From: Lewinellaceae bacterium
GTDB taxonomy: Bacteria > Bacteroidota > Bacteroidia > Chitinophagales > Saprospiraceae
Length of the DNA: 64,000 bases
Assembly: GCA_020636325.1 (NCBI GenBank)
Contig: JACJYC010000008.1
Coordinates: 186,001-250,000 of the forward strand
Direction of reading: 5' to 3'
Shown here: positions 16,734 to 25,652 of the stretch, piece by piece
Numbering within the stretch: position 1 is the stretch's first letter
Layout: each line of letters begins with the position of its first letter
Program-made: the position numbers and the translations under genes
The notes under the pieces: generated by a model
Told to the model about the DNA's origin: nothing
Database searches by the model: none
What the model saw: only the letters and a program-made list of their open reading frames with translations

Positions 16734-16952
16734 TCAGGACTCCGGCTCTTCTCTTCCGGGGTGAACGCGCGTACCCCACCAGACCAGGGCAACCATCAGC
16801 AGGTTGATCAGTATCCCCATCCAGAGGGTGTAGGGCATGCCCAGCAATTCGGGTTTGAACACGCCTTTCGGAATAACGAACGGGGTGAAAGTGAGGATGG
16901 TCAGCAGCAGGAAGAGGATGCGGACGAGGGTCCAAAGGTTTTTCTTTTTCAT
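16734..16952 (-). CDS. small two-helix membrane protein (DUF3311-like)
   Basis: A 72-residue protein with two hydrophobic helices (TLVRILFLLLTILTFTPFVI and LWMGILINLLMVALVWWG) separated by a short loop with GMPYTLW. Size and the P-x-TLW feature resemble DUF3311-type small partners of sodium:solute symporters, but no symporter is adjacent and I would not insist on the family. It begins 10 bp after the SDR stop, so it is probably the last gene of the leftward sugar-catabolism cluster. Its C-terminus reads out just before the repeat region. Function unknown. Confidence 0.65.
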   Translation of the reverse strand: MKKKNLWTLVRILFLLLTILTFTPFVIPKGVFKPELLGMPYTLWMGILINLLMVALVWWGTRVHPGREEPES

Positions 16953-16962
16953 TGCGATAGTT

Positions 16963-17745
16963 TTATAGCCGTTGAAGGGTCATGCCGCCGTCGACCATGA
17001 TGATCTGGCCGGTGGAAAAGAGGAAATCCCCGCGCAGGAGGGCGGCCACTGCTTTGCCCACGTCCCCGGGCTCACCCCATCGCTGCTGGACGCTTAATCC
17101 ATCGGCAATAAGGCGGTCGTATTTTTCACGGACCCCGCTGGTCATGTCCGTGGAGATGACGCCGGGCCGGACCTCATAAACCGGGATATCGAATTCTCCT
17201 AACCGGGCTGCGAACAGCTGGGTAACCATCGCCAACCCGGCTTTTGAGATGCAATATTCGCCGCGATTGACAGAGGCTACGGTAGCAGAAACGGACGAAA
17301 CATTCACGATATAGGCCTCAAAGGTTTTATCCCGTCGTTTGGCTTCCGCCATGATATTGGCGGCCGACTGCGAGAGGAAAAAGGCGCCTTTAAGATTGAT
17401 GTTCAACACCCGGTCAAAACTATCCTCGGTAGTTTCCAACAGGTCTAGGCGTTGTTTGGGGGCTACTCCGGCATTGTTGACCAGGGCGTTGAGCCGGCCG
17501 AAGCGATCCATCACCCGGTGGATGACGGCGGCGCGGTCGTCCGGATTTCCGATATCTCCCCGGCAATAGAGGGTTTCAATACCCGTCGCCTTCAACTCGC
17601 TCATCGTCTCCGCGACCTCCGGTTCGGGGCGCATGCCGTTGATGGCAAGGTTCCACCCCTCCGATGCCAACCTGCGGGCGATACCCAGGCCGATGCCGCG
17701 GCTGCCGCCGGTGATGAGGGCTGTTTTGTTGGATGGGTCGGTCAT
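16963..17745 (-). CDS. short-chain dehydrogenase/reductase (FabG-like)
   Basis: A 260-residue classical SDR. Cofactor motif TGGSRGIG near the N-terminus, NNAGVAP (NNAG) in the middle, catalytic Ser in the NVSSVSA segment and YCISK as the Y-x3-K pair, then the PG motif (VRPGVISTDM). It reduces or oxidises a carbonyl/hydroxyl with NAD(P)H. Automated pipelines often call this group 3-ketoacyl-ACP reductase, but its place between a Gfo/Idh/MocA oxidoreductase and sugar-processing genes suggests a sugar or sugar-acid substrate. The 46-bp spacing from the upstream oxidoreductase gene supports an operon. Length is normal for the family. Confidence 0.9.
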   Translation of the reverse strand: MTDPSNKTALITGGSRGIGLGIARRLASEGWNLAINGMRPEPEVAETMSELKATGIETLYCRGDIGNPDDRAAVIHRVMDRFGRLNALVNNAGVAPKQRLDLLETTEDSFDRVLNINLKGAFFLSQSAANIMAEAKRRDKTFEAYIVNVSSVSATVASVNRGEYCISKAGLAMVTQLFAARLGEFDIPVYEVRPGVISTDMTSGVREKYDRLIADGLSVQQRWGEPGDVGKAVAALLRGDFLFSTGQIIMVDGGMTLQRL

Positions 17746-17791
17746 GTTTTTATCGTTGGAATAACCGTAGGGGCAACCAAAAGGGGCGCCT

Positions 17792-18940
17792 CTACGAGGG
17801 TAAATTGTCGATGGATATCCAGCGGCGCTGGGCCCAGCTTTCCAGGCCTTTTTCTGCCAACTGCACCCCTTTGGCGCCTTCGAGGAGATCCCAGGGGAAG
17901 GGGGAGCCGGTTACCACGTGTTTCAAAAACAGTTTCCATTGGGCTTTGAAGGCGTTGTCGAAATGCTCCTGTACGGGGACTTTCGACCAGTCCTCGTAAA
18001 AGTCAATGGGCTGCGGAACATCCGGGTTCCAAACCGGTTTTGGGGTATTGCCGTAATGCTGGATATGGCATTCCCGAAGACCGGCCACTGCGGACCCGTG
18101 GGTGCCGTCGACCTGGATGCAAAGGAGGTCGTCGCGCCGTACCCGGACCGTCCAGGAGGAATTGAAATGGGCGATCACGCCGCTTTCCAACTCGAAGGTG
18201 GCGTAGGCGGAATCGTCGGCGGTGCAGGTATAGGTCTTGCCGTTTTCGTCCACCCGCTCGGGGATATGGGTGGCGCCCAGGCAGGATACCGCTTTGACCT
18301 TTCCGAAGAGGTTGTCGAGCACATACCGCCAATGGCAGAGCATGTCGATGATGATGCCGCCGTCGTCTTCCTTGCGGTAATTCCAGGATGGGCGGTTGAT
18401 CGGGATGGAATGGCCTTCGAAGACCCAATAGCCGAATTCGCCCCGAACGGAGAGGATGCGCCCGAAGAAGCCCGCCTGCATGAGCCGTTTGAGCTTGAGC
18501 ATGCCGGGCAGCCAGAGCTTGTCCTGCACAACGCCGTGTTTGACGCCTTTGGCTTTGGCGAGGCGGTACAGTTCCAGCGCCTCTTTCAGGTTGGCGCCTG
18601 AAGGTTTCTCGCTGTAGATATGTTTGCCTGCTGCAATGGCTTTGGCTACGGCTTCGAACCGTTGGCCGGTCACCTGGGCGTCGAAATAGATCTGGTTGCC
18701 GGGATCGGCGAGGGCTTCGTCGAGGTTGGTCGTCCATTTTCCGACGCCGGACATTTTGGCCAGCGCCTCCAGTTTGGCGGCGTTCCGGCCGACCAGGACC
18801 GGTTCGGGGACGATCACTTCGTCAGGTGACAGGCGCAGACCGCCTTGTTCGCGGATGGCGGCGATGGAGCGCATGAGGTGCTGGTTGGTGCCCATGCGGC
18901 CGGTGACGCCGTTCATGATGATGCCTAGTTGGTGTTTCAT
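17792..18940 (-). CDS. Gfo/Idh/MocA family oxidoreductase
   Basis: A 382-residue NAD(P)-dependent oxidoreductase. I chose the ATG at 18940 (MKHQLGIIMNGVTGRMG), because the longer open frame to 19318 runs through intergenic repeats and the neighbouring gene. The Rossmann strand and GVTGRMG loop form the cofactor site. YSEKPSGAN is the conserved EKP motif with the catalytic-region Lys, and the C-terminal half is the alpha/beta substrate domain (DGGIIIDMLCHWRYVLDNLFG, with the DMLCHW form of the usual D-x-x-x-H). It acts on sugars or inositol-type polyols. Its neighbours are a TIM-barrel isomerase upstream and an SDR downstream, fitting sugar-acid breakdown. Confidence 0.9.
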   Translation of the reverse strand: MKHQLGIIMNGVTGRMGTNQHLMRSIAAIREQGGLRLSPDEVIVPEPVLVGRNAAKLEALAKMSGVGKWTTNLDEALADPGNQIYFDAQVTGQRFEAVAKAIAAGKHIYSEKPSGANLKEALELYRLAKAKGVKHGVVQDKLWLPGMLKLKRLMQAGFFGRILSVRGEFGYWVFEGHSIPINRPSWNYRKEDDGGIIIDMLCHWRYVLDNLFGKVKAVSCLGATHIPERVDENGKTYTCTADDSAYATFELESGVIAHFNSSWTVRVRRDDLLCIQVDGTHGSAVAGLRECHIQHYGNTPKPVWNPDVPQPIDFYEDWSKVPVQEHFDNAFKAQWKLFLKHVVTGSPFPWDLLEGAKGVQLAEKGLESWAQRRWISIDNLPS

Positions 18941-19030
18941 ACAGACTTTTACAGATATTACGGTCCTATGGACCTTACGGATGTTTCGGTCCTGCGGACT
19001 TTTACAGATATTACGGTCCTGCGGACCTTT
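18941..19030. repeat. GGTCC-hairpin repeat cluster
   Basis: Three units of a short imperfect palindrome, GGTCCTATGGACC or GGTCCTGCGGACC, are embedded in repeated CTTTTACAGATATTACGGTCC sequence between the isomerase and oxidoreductase genes. A related pair occurs at 28763-28801, also in a gap between same-strand genes. These may form small hairpins in the transcript. Confidence 0.7.
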
Positions 19031-19035
19031 TGGGC

Positions 19036-19857
19036 TCACCAGATTTTCAGGTAAGCGCTGATTATTTTGTCCAGGAATTCCTGTTGGGGTATTTGCCAGA
19101 GGCGGTTGGAAAATATTTCCACTTCGCGATAACCGGAAAAGCCTGTTCGTTCTACCCAGGTGCTGATCTGGTGCAGGGGAATACATCCTTCGCCCATCAG
19201 GCCCCGGTCGTTGAGCATATCTGATGTCGGGGTGTTCCAGTCGCAGATATGGAATGCCGAGAGGTTGCCGTTCCTGCCGCAGCGGGCGATCTGGTCCTCC
19301 AGGTGCGGATCCCACCAAAGGTGGTAGACATCAACGGCGATACCGACCCATTCCGAATTGAAATATTCTGCCATGTCGTTGGCTTGTTCCAACGTATTGA
19401 CTGCCGAACGGGTATCCGCATACATGGGGTGTAACGGCTCAATGGCCAGTTGAACGCCGTTGGCAGCCGCGTGGGGAATGACGGCTTCGATCCCATCCCG
19501 GATCTGTGCTCTGGACAACTCCAGCGGCTGCCCGGGATCTGCGCCGCAGACCAGGACCAGGATGGGGGCCCCTATGTCAGCTGCCTCGTCCAGCATTTTT
19601 TTATTCCGGTCGATGGCGTTTAGACGAGCCTGCGGATCCGCCGCCGGGAAAAAACCGCCCCGGACGTAAGACACCACGTCTACCGGATATTGCCGGATCA
19701 GGTCGCCTGCTTTACGGCTGCCCAATGCCGCCACGGCATCCTGCCAAACGCTGATCCCTCCCACGCCTGCCCGGCTGTAGCGGTCCAACGCCTCTTCAAG
19801 GTCCCAAGGCTTGGTGGTGATGGTGTGAATGCAGAGTCTGGATAGGTCCGGATGCAT
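19036..19857 (-). CDS. sugar phosphate isomerase/epimerase (TIM barrel)
   Basis: A 273-residue protein of the xylose-isomerase-like TIM-barrel (AP endonuclease 2) superfamily. Typical strands and metal ligands are visible: VQLAIEPLHPMYAD (Glu and His ligands), VGIAVDVYHLWWDP (Asp-x-x-His), SAFHICDWNTP (His-x-x-Asp) and REVEIFS (terminal Glu). These proteins isomerise or epimerise sugars or sugar acids using a divalent metal. Position between the GH88-like hydrolase gene (49 bp upstream) and the Gfo/Idh/MocA gene supports a shared pathway. Length is normal. The exact substrate cannot be assigned. Confidence 0.88.
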   Translation of the reverse strand: MHPDLSRLCIHTITTKPWDLEEALDRYSRAGVGGISVWQDAVAALGSRKAGDLIRQYPVDVVSYVRGGFFPAADPQARLNAIDRNKKMLDEAADIGAPILVLVCGADPGQPLELSRAQIRDGIEAVIPHAAANGVQLAIEPLHPMYADTRSAVNTLEQANDMAEYFNSEWVGIAVDVYHLWWDPHLEDQIARCGRNGNLSAFHICDWNTPTSDMLNDRGLMGEGCIPLHQISTWVERTGFSGYREVEIFSNRLWQIPQQEFLDKIISAYLKIW

Positions 19858-19905
19858 GGAAACGTAGGCTGTAAAGGGGTAAATGTATAATTAAAAAGCG
19901 ATACT

Positions 19906-21276
19906 TCAAAAGCCGAAAAAGGTATAGTACGGCCGGCCCTCGATGATCCGCCCAAGGTAAAGCGCCGCTTCCCGGGCGTGATAGTCTCCCCACATGCTCG
20001 ACTCGCCGCAGGGTACTTTGGATCCCGGAGGAATATAATCCCATCCGTTGGGCCGGTGATAAACGGAATGCAGGATCAGCCCCTGATGATCGGCTGAAGG
20101 GCTCAGGTACGGCTCTTCGAAGAGGGTATTCAATACGGTCAGCCCGGCCTGCCAGTAACGATCCCCTTCCGGATCGTTGCGCGATTGCAGGTACCGGCCC
20201 AGCCGCAACAACCCTTGAGCGCCGATGGCGGCTGCGGAACTGTCGACGGGTTCAAAATCATTGAACGGATCAGCAGGCCTGTTCCGGTAGTCGCCGAGCT
20301 TGTAAAGGTCAGGAGCGCCGGTATCCCAATAGGGAATGCCGTCGGCCGCCGAGTGGTCAATATAGAAATCGCAGGTGGCCCGGGCGGCCTTCCGGTAAAT
20401 GCCTTCCAGGTGACCGTAACCGCCGAGCGATTCCAGGTCAGTTTTATCGGCCTTTTCGAGGTATTCGAGTTGTTCGGCGAACCCGGTCATGGCCCACGCC
20501 AGCCCGCGGGTCCAGGTGGTGAAGCCGGAGAACCCCTGTTGGGAATTCGGGCAGCGATAATTGCCGTCATTGGTATTGAAAACGCTTTCATGGGCGGTGC
20601 GCCCCCAGGTATCGTAGCTGTCGCGCCCTTCTCCGTAATAGACCGAATAGCGGGCCGTGGAAAGGGCGTGTTGAACGGCTCGTTCCAGCAGGCTGGTTGT
20701 CCGGTCGTTTTCAGCGCTCATGGCAAAGCCGAGCTCATGGCCCACAACCAGGCTTCGGATGGTCCTGATGGTATCCACAAAGAGGGAGTGCGGCCCGTTG
20801 AAGGAGTAGATGAAGCCGCCGCCCGGAATGGTTGTCCACCTGCGGGCCTGCACCGAACCCGAAAGCCGCAGGGCCATTTCGTAGAGTTGCCGTTCTCGCT
20901 GGTCAAACGGGATCCGGCCTTCCTTCATCAGGCGGAGGAGATTTCCGTAGGTGCTGACGTTGTTGAAGCCATGATCGTGGACGCCGAAATGACCGACATG
21001 GGCCGTCATCTTATCCAGCGTGTTCCGCCGGCCGATCTCCAGGAATTCGGGATCGCCCGTTGCGTCAAACTGGAGGATGGCGGAGCCGTACTGAAAACCT
21101 TGGGTCCACTCCGTCCAGCCGCGGGCGGTGTATGTTCCTTTTACGGTAAACACGGGGGCGCCTCTGGCCGCATCGAAAGATTTTTCGATAGACCGGATCT
21201 TGGCTGCGGAGCATTCCCACAGGCGGTTGAGCCTGGGGAGGAGGTCGGCGGGGGTGAGGGATGGGTTGATGATCAT
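19906..21276 (-). CDS. GH88-like unsaturated glucuronyl hydrolase
   Basis: A 456-residue (alpha/alpha)6-barrel hydrolase. Family-like segments are GVHDHGFNNVSTYGNL with D101, LFVDTIRTI with D168, TWTRGLAWAMTGFAEQ and DSSAAAIGAQGLLRLG. In GH88 enzymes two Asp residues act in vinyl-ether hydration of unsaturated uronyl ends left by polysaccharide lyases; D101 and D168 are the candidates. No signal peptide is apparent, so it may act in the cytoplasm. It is the first gene of the leftward catabolic cluster, with isomerase, oxidoreductase and SDR genes after it, fitting degradation of a uronic-acid polysaccharide. No lyase or SusCD pair is in the window. Confidence 0.85.
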   Translation of the reverse strand: MIINPSLTPADLLPRLNRLWECSAAKIRSIEKSFDAARGAPVFTVKGTYTARGWTEWTQGFQYGSAILQFDATGDPEFLEIGRRNTLDKMTAHVGHFGVHDHGFNNVSTYGNLLRLMKEGRIPFDQRERQLYEMALRLSGSVQARRWTTIPGGGFIYSFNGPHSLFVDTIRTIRSLVVGHELGFAMSAENDRTTSLLERAVQHALSTARYSVYYGEGRDSYDTWGRTAHESVFNTNDGNYRCPNSQQGFSGFTTWTRGLAWAMTGFAEQLEYLEKADKTDLESLGGYGHLEGIYRKAARATCDFYIDHSAADGIPYWDTGAPDLYKLGDYRNRPADPFNDFEPVDSSAAAIGAQGLLRLGRYLQSRNDPEGDRYWQAGLTVLNTLFEEPYLSPSADHQGLILHSVYHRPNGWDYIPPGSKVPCGESSMWGDYHAREAALYLGRIIEGRPYYTFFGF

Positions 21277-21290
21277 GGTTTGGTGTTTTC

Positions 21291-21346
21291 CGGACTAAAG
21301 TCCGGACTTAGTCACTAAAGTCCGGACTTAGTCACTGAAGCCGGGC
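21291..21346. repeat. short tandem repeat upstream of GH88 gene
   Basis: A 20-bp unit, TCCGGACTTAGTCACTAAAG, is repeated at 21301-21320 and 21321-21340 with one change, preceded by a partial copy. Each unit includes the palindromic core AGTCCGGACT. It lies just ahead of the GH88-like start (reverse strand), so an operator role is possible, as is simple repeat decay. Confidence 0.7.
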
Positions 21347-21458
21347 CAAGATAGGCATAGAAATCGGAATGACCATAGCCTGGCCGAAAACCCTAACTGT
21401 CCGGGATGCCCGGGATGAAGGACCGGCGAGTGTTCCCTTAAATTCCGCGCCCAATATT

Positions 21459-22898
21459 TTACCGTACGACTATTTTTTGCCGGCCTGCCGGGCGGTGGTC
21501 GGCGTCAACTACCTCCAGGAGGTACAACCCGGCTGTTATTCCTGAAATGCTCATCCGCGTCGTTTCGGTTTCCAGTGTTTTCCGGTACACCACATGGCCG
21601 GTAAGATCATAAAGCTTCAATTCGGCGGGCAGGTTGACGGCCGTCATCGCCAGGTTCAGTTCGTCGCTCAGGACCGGGTTCGGCCAGGCGTTGAAGGCAA
21701 GGGGCTCGGGCCGTTCTCTCACGGAATTGATGATGCTGTCGAAATCGAAAGGCGTTCCGCATTCGCCATCTCCATTTTTGAGATAGACCAGAACCCTGCT
21801 CGAAAACCCGCCGAGCGAGCTGAAGGAATAATACCCTCCCGCTGCGCCGGATAAATACAACGGAGAATCATTGACATCAAGCGGTACCCGGAGGCATCCT
21901 TCATTCTGTTCAAAAAGGGGATAGGCCAGGTGCTTTCCGGGCAGATCACAGGTTTGATTTAATTGCAGCGCAATGGTTTGGGGCGGCGTTTGCAGGAACG
22001 TGTCAATGAAAAGTTCACCGGGTTGCCGATCCAGAAAGGCAAATTGATCCAGGTAAAAATCCCAGTAGCCCGCGGTATCGGCGATAACGGTATCCTGTTC
22101 CGGGTAGGTTTCGATATAGAGGGATTGATCCTGAAAATCGAATCGCAGCATGTTGTGTTCCTGATCAAATTGGCGGCCGGTGATTTTATATTTATCGCGT
22201 CGGACGGAATTGCCCATGAATCCGTCAATTCTGGAATAAATATGCAATTCATCGCCTGGATGCAGATCAAATATCTCCTGAGTACCGGGGTTGTGGATTC
22301 CGGCATCCGGTTCGCTGATGCCCGCAATCGGCAAGACGTACCCCACACTGGGGAAATCGCGGAACCACAATGCGCTGATGAGTCCGTAATGCTGGCTTAT
22401 TGCAATTGATTTCCCATCGACGGCTGTGACAACGGGGTTGCCGGCAAGGTCTTCCGTGGAAAACCGGATGGTTTTTACGGAGTCTTCCAGTCCCAGAAAT
22501 TCACCGGGGCCGATCGCCGTTACCTCCCCGAAGATGAGCGTATCGCCGACCTGGCCGACCTGCCACGTTACGCCTATGGGCGCCTGATGGCGGATGGTCA
22601 GCGTAATGGCGGTATCAATCTGAAGCAGTGTTTCGGTGTCGTTCTGGCAAACCCGGGCGCCCGCGAATGCCGACGAGGCCCGGTTGCATTCGAATTCGCC
22701 GAGGTATTTTATCGCGGGATAGGTCGGCTGGCAGGGGGCATCCGTGAGCTTCATGCCGATAATGCCTGATTCGAGGTAAGAAGCTTCCGGGTATGCGTAA
22801 AGATACTGGACATCCGGGCGAAAGAACTGGAAATCGGCTTGTCCGTAAACAGCGGCAGGTCCGGCTGCAAGTGCGAGGAGAAAGAGCATTTTTTTCAT
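21459..22898 (-). CDS. T9SS-secreted protein with C-terminal sorting domain
   Basis: A 479-residue protein with a signal peptide (KMLFLLALAAGPAAVYGQ). The last ~80 residues form a Por secretion system sorting domain: FNAWPNPVLSDELNLAM, LKLYDLTGHVVYRK and ISGITAGLYLLEVV, the W-P-N-P plus G-x-Y pattern typical of type A CTDs. The central ~380 residues match no family I recognise; they contain several Cys and a beta-rich composition (CQPTYPAIKYLGEFEC). The CTD predicts export by the type IX system and surface attachment or release. It is a single gene between the catabolic cluster and the copper cluster. Function of the central part is unknown. Confidence 0.85.
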   Translation of the reverse strand: MKKMLFLLALAAGPAAVYGQADFQFFRPDVQYLYAYPEASYLESGIIGMKLTDAPCQPTYPAIKYLGEFECNRASSAFAGARVCQNDTETLLQIDTAITLTIRHQAPIGVTWQVGQVGDTLIFGEVTAIGPGEFLGLEDSVKTIRFSTEDLAGNPVVTAVDGKSIAISQHYGLISALWFRDFPSVGYVLPIAGISEPDAGIHNPGTQEIFDLHPGDELHIYSRIDGFMGNSVRRDKYKITGRQFDQEHNMLRFDFQDQSLYIETYPEQDTVIADTAGYWDFYLDQFAFLDRQPGELFIDTFLQTPPQTIALQLNQTCDLPGKHLAYPLFEQNEGCLRVPLDVNDSPLYLSGAAGGYYSFSSLGGFSSRVLVYLKNGDGECGTPFDFDSIINSVRERPEPLAFNAWPNPVLSDELNLAMTAVNLPAELKLYDLTGHVVYRKTLETETTRMSISGITAGLYLLEVVDADHRPAGRQKIVVR

Positions 22899-23113
22899 AA
22901 ATGGGTTTTTCAGGCAATATAATCTTTAAATGATCGACGGTCAATTGCCAATATGGGCTTTGTCATCCGTTCGACCATCGTTTTCAACTATTGTGTCAAT
23001 GATTGCAACTTCCGGACCAGCAAGCACTTGCTCTCCAACTTTGCACCAAACATCAAGATCATGTTGCAAAATCAGAAAATTATGACATCCGGATTCCCTG
23101 TGACCTATACTTG

Positions 23114-25180
23114 TTAATCTTGGGCGCGGTTCATGCTTTTCCTCAACAATTGGGCGTTAACGGCTACAATAACGGTACTGAGGCTCATCAGGACTGCCCC
23201 CAGGGCCGGGCTCATGACGAATCCGAAAGGATACAAAACACCGATTGCCAGCGGAATGGCAAAAGCGTTATATCCTGTGGCCCATGCAATATTCTGGATC
23301 ATCTTCCGGTAAGTGGCCTTTCCGAAGAGGATGAGGCCGGCGATATCTTTCGGGTTGCTGTTCACCAATATAATATCGGCCGTTTCGGCGGCTACATCGG
23401 TGCCGGAGCCGACAGCAATGCCCACATCGGCCTGCGCCAGGGCCGGGGCATCGTTCACGCCGTCTCCGGTCATGGCTACGTATTCACCTTTGGATTGCAG
23501 TTCCTTCACAATTTCCACTTTCTGGTGGGGCAAAACCTCTGCATAAAACCCATCCAGGCTTAGCTCATCACTTACTGCCTTGCCGACAGCCTTATTATCG
23601 CCGGTGGCCATGTACACCTTGATTCCGTTGTCTTTGAATGTTTTAATAGCCTCAGCGGATTCCGGGCGGATTTCGTCTGCCAGGGCAATGAAACCGGCCA
23701 GTTTCTTATCCTCCAAAACAAAGACAACCGTCTCGGCCTCGTTATTGAATGCGCCTTCAGGAATATCTATTTTTTCGTCTTCCAGATAACCTGGGCTGAC
23801 GACCTTCACGTCCTTTCCTTCCACCGTCGCCTGTACCCCCTTGCCGGTGATGGCCTGAAAATGCTCAGGCTTGGGAATCTCGATGCCCAGTTCCTTTATT
23901 TTTTGCACAATGCCGACGGCTATGGGGTGCTCAGAGCTTTGTTCCAACGCGCCGGCCAGGCGGAGCATTTCCTTTTTATCCAACCCTCCTGAAACGGTTT
24001 CGTAACGGGTAACACCGAATTTCCCGATGGTCAGCGTGCCGGTTTTATCGAAAAGCAAAGCGGTGATTTTTCGGGACTCTTCGAAGGCGGTGCGGTTGCG
24101 GATGAGCAAGCCGTTTTGGGCGGAAACGGCGGTTGAAATGGCAACGACCAGCGGAATGGCCAGGCCCAAAGCATGTGGGCATGAAATGACCATCACGGAG
24201 ACCATCCGCTCCAGTGCGAAGACAAAATCATGTCCGAGCGCCAGCCATAAAACCAGGGTGCCGAAGCCTATCGTCAGGGCGATGTAGGTCAGCCACTTTG
24301 CCGCCCGGTCGCTGAGGTTTTGCATCTTCGACTTGGTCTTTTGCGCCTCCTGCACCATCGTGATGACCTTGTTCAGGTAGCTGTCCTTACCGGTGTGTTC
24401 CACCTTTACCTTGAGCGAGCCGTTGCCGTTGATACTTCCGCCGATAACCTTTTGATCAATGCCCTTTTTTACCGGTTTTGATTCCCCCGTGAGCATTGCT
24501 TCATTCAGATAGCTCTCACCCTCGGCGATAATGCCGTCGGCGGGCACTTTTTCGCCGGGTTTTATCAATATGACATCACCGCTTTGCAAGTCCTCCAGCC
24601 TGATGTCCACTACCTTTTCATTTTCTATCCTATGGGCTTCGGCCGGCATCATGCTTACCAGCAATTCCAGTGCTCTGGAAGCCCCCAGGACTGATTTCAT
24701 TTCGATCCAATGCCCCAACAGCATAATGTCGATCAACGTTGCGAGTTCCCAGTAAAAACCCTCGCCTGTCAGCCCGAATGTGGTAGCGGCGGAGTAGAAA
24801 TAGGCCACCGAAATCGCCATTGCAATGAGTGTCATCATGCCCGGCGACTTACTTTTTATTTCATCGAAAAAACCTTTGATGAAAGGCCAACCGCCATAGA
24901 AATAGACAATGCTGGACAATACGAACAACAGGTATCCGTCGCCCGGAAAACCCCATTCGACACCCAGCCATTGCCGGATCATCGGGGCCAGCAGCAAAAT
25001 GGGGACTGTCAGTATGAGCGACACCCAAAAACGCTTTTTGAAATCGGCAATCATCATGCGGTGGTGGTCGTGGCCTCCCTTGTGGCTGTTGTGTTGATCA
25101 TGATCCATTTTTTGCGCCCCGTCAGGGTGTCCCTTTTGAGAACGTTGATGAGAATGATGATTGGAATCTCGGTTATCCAT
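23114..25180 (-). CDS. copB: CopB-type copper/silver-translocating P1B ATPase
   Basis: A 688-residue heavy-metal ATPase from the ATG at 25180; an upstream in-frame TTG at 25210 would add 10 residues and is less likely. The N-terminus is His-rich (HHSHQRSQKGHPD, MDHDQHNSHKGGHDHH) in place of an HMA domain. Family motifs are LTGES (actuator), SCPHALGLAIP with the CPH metal site in TM6, DKTGTLT (phosphorylated D378), HP (SSEHPIA) and TGDGVND. CPH together with a His-rich tail marks the P1B-3/CopB group, which exports Cu(II)/Cu(I) or Ag. It closes the leftward copper cluster, 149 bp after the metal-binding lipoprotein, past a strong hairpin. Confidence 0.93.
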   Translation of the reverse strand: MDNRDSNHHSHQRSQKGHPDGAQKMDHDQHNSHKGGHDHHRMMIADFKKRFWVSLILTVPILLLAPMIRQWLGVEWGFPGDGYLLFVLSSIVYFYGGWPFIKGFFDEIKSKSPGMMTLIAMAISVAYFYSAATTFGLTGEGFYWELATLIDIMLLGHWIEMKSVLGASRALELLVSMMPAEAHRIENEKVVDIRLEDLQSGDVILIKPGEKVPADGIIAEGESYLNEAMLTGESKPVKKGIDQKVIGGSINGNGSLKVKVEHTGKDSYLNKVITMVQEAQKTKSKMQNLSDRAAKWLTYIALTIGFGTLVLWLALGHDFVFALERMVSVMVISCPHALGLAIPLVVAISTAVSAQNGLLIRNRTAFEESRKITALLFDKTGTLTIGKFGVTRYETVSGGLDKKEMLRLAGALEQSSEHPIAVGIVQKIKELGIEIPKPEHFQAITGKGVQATVEGKDVKVVSPGYLEDEKIDIPEGAFNNEAETVVFVLEDKKLAGFIALADEIRPESAEAIKTFKDNGIKVYMATGDNKAVGKAVSDELSLDGFYAEVLPHQKVEIVKELQSKGEYVAMTGDGVNDAPALAQADVGIAVGSGTDVAAETADIILVNSNPKDIAGLILFGKATYRKMIQNIAWATGYNAFAIPLAIGVLYPFGFVMSPALGAVLMSLSTVIVAVNAQLLRKSMNRAQD

Positions 25181-25215
25181 GATGGCTGTTTTAGCTTGGC
25201 GAATGTACAATTGAC

Positions 25216-25254
25216 GTACGGCAGGCGAAATATGTCCTTTTCGCCTGCCAGTAC
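25216..25254 (-). terminator. strong stem-loop between lipoprotein and copB genes
   Basis: GTACGGCAGGCGAAA pairs with TTTCGCCTGCCAGTAC, about 15 bp with one bulged base, around an 8-base loop. It lies inside the copper cluster, after the lipoprotein gene and before copB. It may be a terminator or a processing or stabilising hairpin that sets a different copB level. There is no clear U-run. Confidence 0.55.
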
Positions 25255-25329
25255 CGGGATCAGGTAAAATCTGCCGGCGGGTCAGACCAAAACACAGGTC
25301 ACTGCCGGATTGGATTGTAAAACCAGGAC

Positions 25330-25620
25330 CTATTCGTGCGAATGACCGTCCTTGAGGTCAGCCTGTGCCACATAGTCCATGCCGCATACCGGGCAGGTGC
25401 CGGCCTGGTCGCTGCCGCTGCCTTCGCAGTGCATGGGGCAAACATAGGCGGAGGTGTATTCCTTACCTTGTTTTTCGGCGTCCGGCTTGGCCGCTTCGGT
25501 GGTCTCTTCCGTGGCTGCTCCTTCCTGTTCGTGGCCTTCGTGGTTGTGGCTGTTGCCGCCGCAGGCCGCCATAGCGCCCGCCAGGGCAATTCCGAGAAAA
25601 AACATTTTGAACGATTTCAT
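25330..25620 (-). CDS. heavy-metal-binding lipoprotein
   Basis: A 96-residue lipoprotein from the ATG at 25620 (MKSFKMFFLGIALAGAMAAC), with lipobox AMAAC. After an acidic linker (HNHEGHEQEGAATEE) it has a heavy-metal-binding domain: YVCPMHCEGSGSDQAGTCPV followed by CGMDY, the C-P-M-H...C-P-x-C-G-M pattern also seen at the N-terminus of the neighbouring CusB-like adaptor. It probably binds periplasmic copper or silver and hands it to the efflux system. It starts 32 bp after the stop of the adaptor gene, so it is co-transcribed. The longer frame to 25683 lacks support because the lipobox fits this start. Confidence 0.85.
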   Translation of the reverse strand: MKSFKMFFLGIALAGAMAACGGNSHNHEGHEQEGAATEETTEAAKPDAEKQGKEYTSAYVCPMHCEGSGSDQAGTCPVCGMDYVAQADLKDGHSHE

Positions 25621-25652
25621 TTTTTGTGTTTTAAAGATGAAGAAAATAGTGA

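Noticed and set aside
16474..16935. Reverse-strand frame with repeated LTTYNLQ
   Set aside because: The peptide repeats are the translation of a 7-bp DNA array, and the frame overlaps the real small membrane protein gene.
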